NCBI RefSeq assembly: GCF_050250235.1
Contig: NZ_JBFWPA010000006.1
Coordinates: 1-64,000, forward strand
Origin: Pseudorhodoplanes sp050250235
GTDB taxonomy: Bacteria; Pseudomonadota; Alphaproteobacteria; Rhizobiales; Xanthobacteraceae
Direction of reading: 5' to 3'
DNA: 64,000 nucleotides
Under the pieces are notes generated by a model. It did no database searches, was not told where the DNA came from, and saw nothing but the letters and a program-made list of their open reading frames with translations. A program made the translations under genes and the position numbers. This document shows, piece after piece, positions 35,990 to 45,074 of this stretch (position 1 is the stretch's first letter; every line of letters begins with the position of its first letter).

Positions 35990-36961
35990 ATGATGAAAAC
36001 GACCGCCGCGTTGCTGATCGCCGCGACAGCATCGTTCACGATGCCTGTCGCAGCGCAGGATATTTCGAGCTATCCCTCACGGACCGTCACGGTCGTCGTC
36101 CCCTTTCCCGCAGGAGGAGCGGCCGACCTGCTGGCGCGAATGGCGGGCGACGAGATAAAGGCATCGCTTGGACAATCCGTCGTGGTGGAGAACCGTTCGG
36201 GCGCCTCGGGCATGACCGGCACAGAATATGTCTCGCGAGCGGAACCTGACGGCTATACGCTGATCAGCGCGCCGATGTTCAACCTCTCGATCAGCGATCT
36301 GATCGTGCGAAACTCCAAATTCGATCCACGCAGAATGGAACCGGTCAGCGTGCTGGCGGTCTACCCAACCGTATTGTACGCGCGCGCAAATCTCCCGGTA
36401 AACACGCTGCCGGAGCTGATCGCCTATGCGAAAGCCAATCCGAACAAGCTCACCTATGCGTCGCAAGGTCTCGGCCAGATCGGACACCTGACGGTCGAGG
36501 AGCTGAAGGTGAGCGCCGATATCCAGATGGTGCATGTGCCGTATCGCGGAAGCGCACCCGCGATAACCGATCTGCTGGCGGGACAAGTCGACATTCTCGC
36601 GGACTCGGTTTCTGCCGGCCTTCAGCATGTGAAGAGCGGAAAGTTCAAGGTGCTGGCGGTCGGCAGCAAGGAACCGTTGAGCACGTTCCCGGGGGTCGCC
36701 ACCATCGGTGAAACCATTCCCGGTGCGTATTCAGAGACCTGGATGGCCGTCGCTGCGCCTCCCGGCACCCCGAAGGCGATCACTGCAAAGCTTTCTTCGG
36801 CGATAACGAAGGGGTTCGCAAAGCCGGAAGTGAGAGCACGGGTCGAAGCACTGCAGCTCAATATTCAGGGCAGCACGCCGGAGCAGATGGCCGGTCTCGT
36901 CAGCACGACGCGCCAGCGCTGGCAACCGGTCATTGCGAAAGCAAAAATCGTCATCGAATAA
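35990..36961 (+). CDS. Bug family tripartite tricarboxylate transporter substrate-binding protein (orphan)
   Basis: 323 residues. The signal peptide ends near MPVAAQD and the mature part begins YPSRTVTVVVPFPAGGAADLLAR, the hallmark of Bug/TctC receptors; GLGQIGHLTVEEL and VPYRGSAPAITDLLAGQVD are further family motifs. These receptors bind carboxylates, often aromatic. No TctA or TctB membrane gene is near, so it is an orphan receptor, which is common for this family. The neighbour downstream is a UbiD decarboxylase, suggesting an aromatic acid ligand. Confidence 0.9.
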   Translation: MMKTTAALLIAATASFTMPVAAQDISSYPSRTVTVVVPFPAGGAADLLARMAGDEIKASLGQSVVVENRSGASGMTGTEYVSRAEPDGYTLISAPMFNLSISDLIVRNSKFDPRRMEPVSVLAVYPTVLYARANLPVNTLPELIAYAKANPNKLTYASQGLGQIGHLTVEELKVSADIQMVHVPYRGSAPAITDLLAGQVDILADSVSAGLQHVKSGKFKVLAVGSKEPLSTFPGVATIGETIPGAYSETWMAVAAPPGTPKAITAKLSSAITKGFAKPEVRARVEALQLNIQGSTPEQMAGLVSTTRQRWQPVIAKAKIVIE

Positions 36962-37075
36962 GGTGCGGGGACGCCCCGAACGCCGGTGCGAAGGCATCGG
37001 GCTCGTCAGCCGAGCTTCGGTGCAGCGCATGACACCGGGGCGAGTCCTGCCAGGACACGCAACAAGGAGACGCTT

Positions 37076-38623
37076 GTGGACGCCGAAACACGTTCCATGT
37101 CCAGGTCCGGACCCGAGCAGGATGTCAGCCGCCGCGATCCCGTCGGCTGGAGAGACCTGCGGCAATGGCTTGGCGAGGTCGAGGCGGTCGGCGAACTGAA
37201 GCGAATTGCGGCACCCGTCGACCCGATTGAGGAGATCGGGGCAATCACGCTGCTTGCAAGCCGGGACGAAGACTCGCCGGCACTCCTCTTCGAGAACATG
37301 CAGGGCGATGCGACGGGCTCGCGCATTCTCACCAACATGCTGGGCTCGAGCAAGGAGCGTTACGCCCTCGCAGTGGGTCTCGATCCGTCTCTCTCGATGC
37401 GCGAGATGATCGAGGCCACACGCTCGATCATGGCCGATCCGATCAAACCGGTAACAATCGCAAAGGAAGCGGCACCGGTGAACGAGGTCGTGCTCACCGG
37501 AGACGCTATCGATGTCACGCGGTTTCCAGTGCCGCAATTCTGGCCGGGAGACGGGGGACGGTTCATCGGCACGGGCGACATCACTTTCACGGCCTCCCCC
37601 GATACGGGCCGCATCAATGTCGGCTGTTACCGCCAGATGCTGCACGGTCCGAACCGCATCGGCCTATATTGTTCGCCCGGCAAACACGGTCTGCTCGATC
37701 GCGAGGCATGGTGGGCGCGCGGTGAGCCGTGCGAGGTGGTCGCCGCCTACGGCATTGACCCTGTCCAGTTCATGCTGGCGGCGCAGACATTCGGCATCGA
37801 CCAGTCGGAACTTGACGTCGCGGGCGGCATTATGGGCCGGCCGATCGAACTCACGACCGGGGAATTCGTAAAGCTGCCGATCCCGGCTCACGCGGAATTC
37901 GTGGTCGAGGGCATCCTGCACAAGGGCGACGTCCTGCCGGAAGGTCCACTCGGCGAATTTACCGGCTATTACGGGCGTGAGCGATCGCCGCAGCCGGTGA
38001 TGGAAATCAAGGCGATCCATCATCGGAAATCGCCGATCTTTACCCACGCCTTGATGGCGCGGTATCCATCCTGCGAGATCGGGGCTTATTACGCGATCAT
38101 GCGCTCGGCGCGCATCCTCGATGACCTTGAGCGCATCGGCGTACCGGGGGTGGTGGGCGCCTATTCGCATCCCGCGGCGGCGTCCGGCTGGGGCATGGTC
38201 GTGGTGTCCCTGCAGCAGAAATATGCCGGTCACTCGGCCCAGGTGCTGGCGCTCGCGGCGCAATGCCCGGCGGCAGCCTATTACACGAAATGGGTGATTG
38301 TGGTGGACGATGACGTCGATCCAACCGATCTCAACGATGTGCTCTGGGCCTTGTCGACGCGCTGCCACCCGTCGGAGGATATCGATATCCTTCGAAACAC
38401 CTGGTCTACCGGGCTCGATCCCAGCCAGTTTCCGCCGGAAGCCCGTCCCTACGGTTCCAAGGTGCTGATCAATGCCTGCAAGCCGCATCGTCATCTGGCG
38501 CAATTCCCGCAATCGACGATGTTGCGGAAATCGGTGCATGATCGGGTGGTGACACGCTGGAACGAGCTTGGGTTTTCCGGATCGCCGCGCAGGATGACTG
38601 CATTCCATCCCGAATCGGAATGA
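37076..38623 (+). CDS. ubiD: UbiD family prenylated-FMN-dependent decarboxylase (copy 1)
   Basis: 515-residue UbiD protein. The GTG start at 37076 follows AAGGAGA by five bases; an ATG at 37097 is less well placed. The catalytic region GPLGEFTGYYGRER carries the conserved Glu pair (E-x4-E), and the arginine-containing GRINVGCYRQML contributes the third active-site residue. Such enzymes reversibly decarboxylate aromatic, heteroaromatic or alpha,beta-unsaturated acids with a cofactor made by UbiX; no ubiX is in the window. It lies between an orphan Bug receptor and a TRAP importer, which suggests an imported carboxylic acid substrate. Confidence 0.9.
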   Translation: MDAETRSMSRSGPEQDVSRRDPVGWRDLRQWLGEVEAVGELKRIAAPVDPIEEIGAITLLASRDEDSPALLFENMQGDATGSRILTNMLGSSKERYALAVGLDPSLSMREMIEATRSIMADPIKPVTIAKEAAPVNEVVLTGDAIDVTRFPVPQFWPGDGGRFIGTGDITFTASPDTGRINVGCYRQMLHGPNRIGLYCSPGKHGLLDREAWWARGEPCEVVAAYGIDPVQFMLAAQTFGIDQSELDVAGGIMGRPIELTTGEFVKLPIPAHAEFVVEGILHKGDVLPEGPLGEFTGYYGRERSPQPVMEIKAIHHRKSPIFTHALMARYPSCEIGAYYAIMRSARILDDLERIGVPGVVGAYSHPAAASGWGMVVVSLQQKYAGHSAQVLALAAQCPAAAYYTKWVIVVDDDVDPTDLNDVLWALSTRCHPSEDIDILRNTWSTGLDPSQFPPEARPYGSKVLINACKPHRHLAQFPQSTMLRKSVHDRVVTRWNELGFSGSPRRMTAFHPESE

Positions 38624-38808
38624 TCCGTCGACCGGCGTATTGGAGAGAGCCGTCGGTCAGGCTCCCCGATCAGGAGTGACACCGGCTCTCCGGATGGCCG
38701 GCCGCCTGTTCCCGCCACGGCTTGCTCGAAGCGGTCGGTTAACGAGCGTCCGAACCAGACCCAAATCCTGAGAGACGCATATTCGATACTTTCTATCCCG
38801 TGCTTCAG

Positions 38809-38823
38809 CTAAATTTATTTTAG
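38809..38823. promoter_or_regulatory. AT-rich palindrome upstream of the TRAP operon
   Basis: CTAAA-TTTAT-TTTAG is a symmetric AT-rich element in a GC-rich intergenic region, 63 bases before the dctP start. It could be an operator for the tandem LysR protein encoded after dctM, or part of the promoter. The remaining 38624-38885 sequence shows no gene; a GAGAGCCG/CGGCTCTC stem (about 38645-38694) has no T-tract. Confidence 0.3.
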
Positions 38824-38885
38824 GGCACCCCGCGCAACACGGAAGATGTAAGCTGTCTGTGCCGGAACAGAAGGAGCAGATCGCC

Positions 38886-39902
38886 GTGACCCGCATGTTC
38901 GCACTGTTGCTTGGATTATTCCTCATTCTGTCCCCGAACCAGCTGCTGGCGCAAGGCGCCCCGGTGGTCCTGAAACTAGGCAGTTTCGTCTCGCCGAAAA
39001 GCATCACCAATGCCGTATCGGTGCCTGCCTTCATCAAGGAAGTAGAGGCGGCATCCGAGGGTACGCTCAAGATCGAACACTACCCCGGCGGCACGCTCGG
39101 TTCCAATCCTGCGACGCAACTGAAGCTCGTCGAAGACGGCGTGCTCGACATTGCCGAAGTCGTCGCGTCGTACACGCCCGGCCGCTTCAAGGAACTCGAC
39201 ATGTTCGAGCTTCCCTTCCTCTTCAACAGCACGGAAGAGGCAGCGCTGACCGCCTGGGCCTTGTATCAGAAAAAGCTCCTGAGCGGCTTCGACAATCTGG
39301 TCCTGATCGGAATCGCCGAGGTGGGACCCTATACCCTCCATTCGCGCAAGGATGTGCCGACCCTTGCCAGCGTCAGCGGGCTCAAAATCCGCGCGGGCGG
39401 CCCTATCTTCGGCGAAACCATCAAGGCCATGGGTGCTGTGCCGATCGGCGGCATGCCCGCGCCGGCGATCGCCGAAAACATCACGCGCGGTGTGCTCGAC
39501 GCCACGCTGATGGACGGCGGCAACCTGTTCAATTTCCGGATTGCCGATGCCGCACATTCGCATGTCACCAATGTGCAGCTGGGCAACATCGCGGTCATGT
39601 TCCCAATGAACAAGGCCAAGTACGACTCGCTGCCTCCGAAGGCCAAGGCCGCACTCGACAAGTTCGGCGGCGTCTGGTTCACCAAGGTTCTGAGCAGCAA
39701 TCTCGACAAGCAGGTGCGCGGCACGTTTGAGAAGCTTGCCTCGGACCCGAAGCACAAACTCATCAAGTGGAGCGACGCCGATATCGCCACGCTCAAGCAA
39801 AAGACGGCAGCAATCAAGGACCCCTGGGACAAGACCGTCAACGGCGTGAACCTGTATCAGGAGCTTGTCCAGGCGCTGGCCAGTGTGCGCAAGGGTTCCT
39901 GA
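38886..39902 (+). CDS. dctP: TRAP transporter substrate-binding protein DctP
   Basis: 338-residue periplasmic receptor. GTG 38886 is chosen because AAGGAG precedes it by nine bases and the protein then starts directly with a signal peptide (MTRMFALLLGLFLILSP...LLAQG); an upstream GTG at 38859 would add nine polar residues. Family features include LKIEHYPGGTLGS, the DctP-type LKIRAGGPIFGETIKAMGA and NITRGVLDATLMDGG. It delivers its ligand, usually a carboxylate, to DctQM. First gene of the dctPQM operon. Confidence 0.9.
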   Translation: MTRMFALLLGLFLILSPNQLLAQGAPVVLKLGSFVSPKSITNAVSVPAFIKEVEAASEGTLKIEHYPGGTLGSNPATQLKLVEDGVLDIAEVVASYTPGRFKELDMFELPFLFNSTEEAALTAWALYQKKLLSGFDNLVLIGIAEVGPYTLHSRKDVPTLASVSGLKIRAGGPIFGETIKAMGAVPIGGMPAPAIAENITRGVLDATLMDGGNLFNFRIADAAHSHVTNVQLGNIAVMFPMNKAKYDSLPPKAKAALDKFGGVWFTKVLSSNLDKQVRGTFEKLASDPKHKLIKWSDADIATLKQKTAAIKDPWDKTVNGVNLYQELVQALASVRKGS

Positions 39903-39953
39903 ACCAGCAGCCGGGGCGTCGCCTTTCGCGACAGCCCCGGTACCGCGTCCGAG

Positions 39954-40496
39954 ATGAGCACTCGACTGACGCAGCTGAGCGCGATGATCGCCGCCATCGG
40001 CCTATTTGCGCTGACGGCGCTCGCGATCGTGACGATGCTCGATATTGCCGGTCGGGAAATATTCGGCGCACCGATCAGCGGCTTCAGCGACATCGCGGAC
40101 ATGATCGTGGTGTTCGCAGCGGCCTCATGCTTCCCGATCTCGCTGGTCGAGCGCCATCACGTCTCCGTTCGATTTCTCGGCAAGCTGAACTGGCGGCTGC
40201 GGGAATCGCTCGATCTTCTCGGCCACAGCCTGATGCTCGCCGTATTCGCAGTGATGTGCTGGCAGGTCGCGCTTTACGCACTCGATGTATACCGTAGCGG
40301 TCAGACGACCTGGCTGATCCGCATTCCGGTCTGGCCGCTTTGGTTCGCGACCACATTCATGATTGCGGCATGCGTGCCCGTGCAAGCGCTGATCGTCGCG
40401 GAACAATGCAGGCGCGCATTTTCGGCGACACCATTGCGTGATCCGCAATCCGCAGAAACGGCGCTGCCGGATGCAGAAGCTGAGGGGCGGCCGTGA
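39954..40496 (+). CDS. dctQ: TRAP transporter small permease DctQ
   Basis: 180 residues with four hydrophobic segments and the DctQ-type ERHHVSVRFLGKL loop. It forms the small membrane subunit that binds the receptor-loaded DctM. It begins 51 bases after dctP and overlaps the dctM GTG start by four bases. Confidence 0.9.
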   Translation: MSTRLTQLSAMIAAIGLFALTALAIVTMLDIAGREIFGAPISGFSDIADMIVVFAAASCFPISLVERHHVSVRFLGKLNWRLRESLDLLGHSLMLAVFAVMCWQVALYALDVYRSGQTTWLIRIPVWPLWFATTFMIAACVPVQALIVAEQCRRAFSATPLRDPQSAETALPDAEAEGRP

Positions 40497-41797
40497 GTCC
40501 CATCGACGCCGGCCTGATCGGCTTTGCCTGCCTCATCATCGTGATCTTCCTTCAGGTGCCGATTGCCATCGCGATGGCCGTCACCGGAGCGGCCGGCTAT
40601 CTGATCCTCACCGGCAACCTGAAGGGCATGGTCTCGCTGTTCGGCACCGAAACGGTGAACGTCCTGATCAACAAGGACTTCGCCGTCATCATGTTCTTTC
40701 TTCTCATGGGTGGATTCGCGGGTGCGGCCAACCTTTCCGCGGACATCTACCGCTTTGCCAATGCCTGGATGGGCCATATGCGCGGCGGGCTCGCGATGGC
40801 CACGATTATCGGTTGCGGTGGCTTTGGCGCGATCAGCGGGTCCTCCATTGCCACTACTGCGACAATGGCGCGCATCGCGATGCCGGAGATGGAGCGGCGC
40901 GGCTATAGCCTCGCGCTCTGCACCGGCACGCTTGCCGCCGGCGGCACGCTCGGTTCGCTGGTGCCTCCGTCGGTCATCATGGTGATCTATGCCGTGCAGG
41001 TGGAGCAGTTCATCATCGATCTGTTTATCGGCGCGATCCTTCCGAGCATCCTGTCGATTGTTCTGTTTCTGGTTGCCATACGTGTTCAGCTCTACTTCAA
41101 TCCGACAATGGCCCCTCCGTCGCCGCGCGTGGCCATGAGCGAACGGCTTGCGGCCACTCGGCAGGCCTGGGGTGCGATTTCCGTCATCGTCATTGTCATG
41201 GGCGGCATCTATAGCGGCGTGTTCACCGTAAACGAAGGCGCCGTGGTCGGCCTGGTGCTGACCCTTGCCTTTGCGCTCAGCCGCAGGCTGCTTGCGGGAG
41301 AGACGTTCTGGAAAACCCTGCGCGAGCAAGCGAGTTCGATCGCACTTCTCTATCTCATACTCATCGGCGCCAATATCTTCGGCTATTTCATCACGCTTTC
41401 GCATATGCCCGAAGCGACCGTCGCCTGGATCAAGGAACTCGGCATACCGCCGATTACGGTCATTTTCGTTCTGATCCTGATGTATATCGCGCTCGGATGC
41501 GTGTTCGACGCGCTCTCCGGCATGGTGCTTACATTGCCTTTCGTCGCTCCACTGGTCGCGGGACTTGGCTACGATCTGGTCTGGTGGGGCATCGTCAATG
41601 TGATGCTGATCGAAATCGGCATGATCACCCCGCCGGTCGGGATCAACGTGTTTGTCATGCACGGACTTCGGAAAGACATCCCGCTCGTCACCATTTTCCG
41701 CGGCATCACACCATTTCTCATTGCAAATATCGTGGCGCTCGCTTTGGTGGTTGCGATTCCTGATCTCGTAACCTGGCTCCCGAAAGCGCTGAAATGA
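40493..41797 (+). CDS. dctM: TRAP transporter large permease DctM
   Basis: 434-residue permease with about twelve membrane segments. GGFGAISGSSIATTATMARIAMPEM and GTLAAGGTLGSLVPPSVIMVIYA are the canonical DctM sodium/substrate-site motifs, repeated in the C-terminal half (GMITPPVGINVFV). It starts at GTG 40493 within the dctQ stop (GTGA). It catalyses sodium- or proton-driven import of an organic acid. Confidence 0.93.
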   Translation: MSPIDAGLIGFACLIIVIFLQVPIAIAMAVTGAAGYLILTGNLKGMVSLFGTETVNVLINKDFAVIMFFLLMGGFAGAANLSADIYRFANAWMGHMRGGLAMATIIGCGGFGAISGSSIATTATMARIAMPEMERRGYSLALCTGTLAAGGTLGSLVPPSVIMVIYAVQVEQFIIDLFIGAILPSILSIVLFLVAIRVQLYFNPTMAPPSPRVAMSERLAATRQAWGAISVIVIVMGGIYSGVFTVNEGAVVGLVLTLAFALSRRLLAGETFWKTLREQASSIALLYLILIGANIFGYFITLSHMPEATVAWIKELGIPPITVIFVLILMYIALGCVFDALSGMVLTLPFVAPLVAGLGYDLVWWGIVNVMLIEIGMITPPVGINVFVMHGLRKDIPLVTIFRGITPFLIANIVALALVVAIPDLVTWLPKALK

Positions 41798-41848
41798 GCG
41801 ATCTCTTGCGCCCTTGAGACGGCGGCGCTCCGCACCCTATAACGAGGC

Positions 41849-43690
41849 ATGGAAACCCGACAAATCGCCTATTTCCTTGCCGCCTGCCAACAGCAGAACC
41901 ACGCTCTTGCCGCCAAGGAACCTGGGATTGCACCATCGACACTCTCGCAGAATATTGCCGACCTTGAGCAGGAGCTTGGTCTTGAACTGTTTCGCCTGGG
42001 TCACGCCGGGTTCTATCCGACACTGGAAGCACGCGCGCTTTATCAGGATTTCGAGCACGCGCTCCGAGCCGCCGAGAGCGCGGTGGCTTACGCCAGATCG
42101 CCGCGTGAAGGCGGGCTGAAGGAGATCCGGGTCTCTTCGACACTGAAATTTGCGCTCGGTCGGGTCTCGAAGTCTGCGGGTCTCGCCGCACGCGCGCTCA
42201 TCAGGAAATTCCCCGACACTGTCTTCGACATCGCGTTTGCCCTGCATGATCCAAGCCCGGCCATTCAACAGACGCGGCAAGGCGCCAAGCGAACCGACGA
42301 CATCGTCATCGAATATGCCGGATCGCCTGAAAGCAAGAAGAGCATTCGGATCGCCACCGATTCCTGGTTTGCCGTCACCGGGCTGGCTGTGCCCAAATTC
42401 GCGAAGCCCGAGGATGCACTCGATATTCTGCGCCGCCTGCCACTGGCGCTGCCGCAATTGCCGGACCGGGTCGTTGCCGCAGCCACGTCATTCTGCCGAG
42501 ATCATGGCCTGCCCGCACCGCATCACCTGAATGAAGACATCGGCGGATTGCCAAGGCTTGCGCGCAACGGCGATCCCTTCTGCCTGCTTGTGCCCCAGAG
42601 CATCCTGTCGTCACGGCTGAAACAATTACGGATTTCGGTCATACCGCTGCCCAAGGCCCTTTCGAGCCCCATCACCGCCCGCATCTATACTTCGCATCCC
42701 GCTGCACGTGAATTCGTGGATCACATGCGTGCCGCGCTGACCCGTGTGGAGGCCAACAACATCTATCGGCCGGTCATGTCGCTGAAACAGATTCGCTATT
42801 TTCAGTCCTTGCACGAGCATCGCAACATGACGCGCGCGGCAAAAGCTTTGAGCGTCGCGCAACCGGCTTTATCCTTCCTGCTGAAGAAGCTCGAAACAAC
42901 TGTTGGCGCCCGACTTTTTGAGCGGCACCGAGACGGCCTTACCAGCAGCGCTGCCGCCAATCGGCTCGCCACGGTGCTGCACAGGGTCCACGGCCGGATT
43001 GACCTCGCGATCCGAAAGGCGAGCGGATTGACTGCCAGTCAGCGTCATCGTGTCACGCTCGGCATCGTGCCGCTCGCAGAGCGGCGCGGCGTTCTGGTCG
43101 AGTCGCTCACCGCCGCAGTATCCGAGTGGCAGGCCACGCACGAGGGGATCGATCTGCGGATACGGGAGGCCCCCACCGAAGCGCTGCACAAACTGATCAA
43201 TTCGGGCGTCATAAACCTCGCCTTGGTTGAAACGGTCATGCCGCATTCTTCCAGGATCGACCTGCGCAGCCGCGACCCCCTCGGCCTTGTCACTTCCAGC
43301 GAAGCGCCGTTTCTGCCGAGCGGCGATGTTGCGTTCGCCAGCATTGCGGAAATTCCGTTGCTGCTGCCATCCCGCGAGTTTGGCATTCGCCGGCTGCTCG
43401 ACGAGGCAGCCGGCAAGGCGGGCGTGCGACTGAGAATCCAAGCCGAAGTCAATTCGCTGATGATGGCACTGGCCATGATCGGCGATGGCCGTTGCGCGAC
43501 AGTGATGCCATACGCCACGGTGAGAAAGGCCGTCTCGGAAGGTGAGATGCAGTTCCGCAAGCTCGTGGAACCCGAGGTCTGGCGCAAGCTTTCGGTGATC
43601 TACTCCGCTGAGCGGTCGCTGACGGAGATCGAGCGCAGTCTGGTACGCCTGTTCCGACGACACCTCACGCTTCATGCACAGGAGCGTTGA
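41849..43690 (+). CDS. Tandem LysR-LysR fusion regulator
   Basis: One continuous 613-codon reading frame encodes two full-length LysR regulators end to end. Residues 1-309 contain a first winged helix-turn-helix (METRQIAYFLAACQQQNHAL, PSTLSQNIADLEQELGLELF) and a LysR substrate domain. Residues 310-613 begin MSLKQIRYFQSLHEHRNMTR with a second helix-turn-helix (ALSVAQPALSFLLKKLETTVGARLFERHRDG) and a second substrate domain. A methionine at the junction (ATG 42776) could be the original start of the second gene. The first DNA-binding domain is less standard than the second. Normal LysR proteins have about 300 residues. It probably regulates the TRAP operon before it or the UbiD operon that converges on it. 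Confidence 0.85.
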   Translation: METRQIAYFLAACQQQNHALAAKEPGIAPSTLSQNIADLEQELGLELFRLGHAGFYPTLEARALYQDFEHALRAAESAVAYARSPREGGLKEIRVSSTLKFALGRVSKSAGLAARALIRKFPDTVFDIAFALHDPSPAIQQTRQGAKRTDDIVIEYAGSPESKKSIRIATDSWFAVTGLAVPKFAKPEDALDILRRLPLALPQLPDRVVAAATSFCRDHGLPAPHHLNEDIGGLPRLARNGDPFCLLVPQSILSSRLKQLRISVIPLPKALSSPITARIYTSHPAAREFVDHMRAALTRVEANNIYRPVMSLKQIRYFQSLHEHRNMTRAAKALSVAQPALSFLLKKLETTVGARLFERHRDGLTSSAAANRLATVLHRVHGRIDLAIRKASGLTASQRHRVTLGIVPLAERRGVLVESLTAAVSEWQATHEGIDLRIREAPTEALHKLINSGVINLALVETVMPHSSRIDLRSRDPLGLVTSSEAPFLPSGDVAFASIAEIPLLLPSREFGIRRLLDEAAGKAGVRLRIQAEVNSLMMALAMIGDGRCATVMPYATVRKAVSEGEMQFRKLVEPEVWRKLSVIYSAERSLTEIERSLVRLFRRHLTLHAQER

Positions 43691-43695
43691 CAGCT

Positions 43696-45060
43696 TCAAT
43701 ATTCTCCGAGGGCGCTGCGGACCTTTGCCATCACCGCCTCCGGCGGCAACGCGAATTCCGAGCGCGACCCAAACCCGCCATCGCCGGGCCGAGTGGCGGC
43801 GACCATGCCGATTTTTGTCACCAGCAGGTCCTCATGCACCGGGTCGCAGCGGTCAGCTTTCATTCCCGGGAGCACGACGAGATCGTCATGTCCGCGGAAC
43901 CGCGCGGCAAGCGACCACTCGACCGCGCGCGGGTCTTCGATGTCGATATCATCCTCGACCACGAGCACCAGCTTGAAAAGGTTGACTTGTCCCATTGCCA
44001 GCAGGATGGCCCGCTTTCCCTCGCCGGGTCGCGGACGGTGCATGGAAATGATCGCGTGCAGGCGGCCCATGCCGCCGTCGGTGACGAGGACACGGCGGAC
44101 GGCGGGGATCACGCGCTGCAGAGCATCGCAGACCACCGCCTCGATCGCGACCGCGCCGAGCAGGCAATGCTCCGGCGTAAATGCCGGCAATATCGACTGA
44201 AACACCGGATCGCGGCGATGGGTGACGCAACCGATCGTGCCGCCGATCCCCGGCCCGTAATCCACGTAGAAGCCGTGAAACTCGGATACCGGACCCTCCG
44301 GAACAAGATCGTCGGCGCGAAGCTCGCCCTCGAGCACGATCTCCGCTTCGGCCGGCACCTCCAGATCGACGCTCCGGCACCTGACAAGCCGCAGCGGCTC
44401 GCCCAGCAGGCCGCCAGCCACATCATATTCATCGTCGCCCAGCCCGAGATACATTTGCGACCCGAGCAATACCTGCGCGCAATTGCCGATCGCGACCGCG
44501 ATCGGCAGCGAACGTCCCATCGCGCTCGCCTTTTCGGCAAGGACATTGAGGTGATGGTTTTTCGCGATCCCGGCCATGATCTTGCCGCCGCCGTCGAGCC
44601 GCAGCCGCGCGATCGAGATGTTGCGGCGACCGGTTTCGGGGTCCTTCGCGACAATGACACCGGCGGTGATATACGGCCCGCTCTCGCGCTCGAACCAGGT
44701 CGGCACCGGCAGGAGCCTGGCGAGGTCGATCGAGCCGTCATGGACGACGTCCTGAACCGGCGCCGCGCCCTCCTGCATGACCGGCGCGATCGGCCTGCGC
44801 ACGGCATCCAGAATGAAGGAATGCAGCGCGGCCCGCTCCACGCCAAGCGCCCGCGCCAGCCGGTCGCGCGAATTGAAGACATTGCCGACCACTGGCATTG
44901 TGTGTTCGCTGACCGCCTCGAAAAACTGCGCAGCGCCGGCCATGCGCTCCATCAGCACCGCGGCGATTTCGAAGCGCGGATCGACTTTGCGGCGGACCCG
45001 GTGCAGACCGCCTTCCGCTTCGAGGGTGTCGAGAAAATCGCGAAGAGCCTGTGACGCCAT
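43696..45060 (-). CDS. ubiD: UbiD family prenylated-FMN-dependent decarboxylase (copy 2)
   Basis: 454-residue UbiD paralogue. The catalytic motif reads EGPVSEFHGFY, retaining both glutamates with serine in place of the usual glycine. The active-site arginine region is RRNISIARLRLDG. It is shorter than copy 1 and copy 3. It is the last gene of the six-gene operon that starts with copy 3 at 52055 and is separated from the urocanase-like gene by 14 bases. Substrate unknown; the operon suggests an imidazole- or hydantoin-related acid. Confidence 0.88.
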   Translation of the reverse strand: MASQALRDFLDTLEAEGGLHRVRRKVDPRFEIAAVLMERMAGAAQFFEAVSEHTMPVVGNVFNSRDRLARALGVERAALHSFILDAVRRPIAPVMQEGAAPVQDVVHDGSIDLARLLPVPTWFERESGPYITAGVIVAKDPETGRRNISIARLRLDGGGKIMAGIAKNHHLNVLAEKASAMGRSLPIAVAIGNCAQVLLGSQMYLGLGDDEYDVAGGLLGEPLRLVRCRSVDLEVPAEAEIVLEGELRADDLVPEGPVSEFHGFYVDYGPGIGGTIGCVTHRRDPVFQSILPAFTPEHCLLGAVAIEAVVCDALQRVIPAVRRVLVTDGGMGRLHAIISMHRPRPGEGKRAILLAMGQVNLFKLVLVVEDDIDIEDPRAVEWSLAARFRGHDDLVVLPGMKADRCDPVHEDLLVTKIGMVAATRPGDGGFGSRSEFALPPEAVMAKVRSALGEY

Positions 45061-45074
45061 GGCGCGATGTCCGG

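Noticed and set aside
38645..38694. GAGAGCCG/CGGCTCTC stem after ubiD copy 1 as terminator
   Set aside because: Loop of about 34 bases and no T-tract.
38657..39070. 137-codon minus-strand frame overlapping the start of dctP
   Set aside because: It overlaps the dctP signal peptide region and lacks any recognisable motif.
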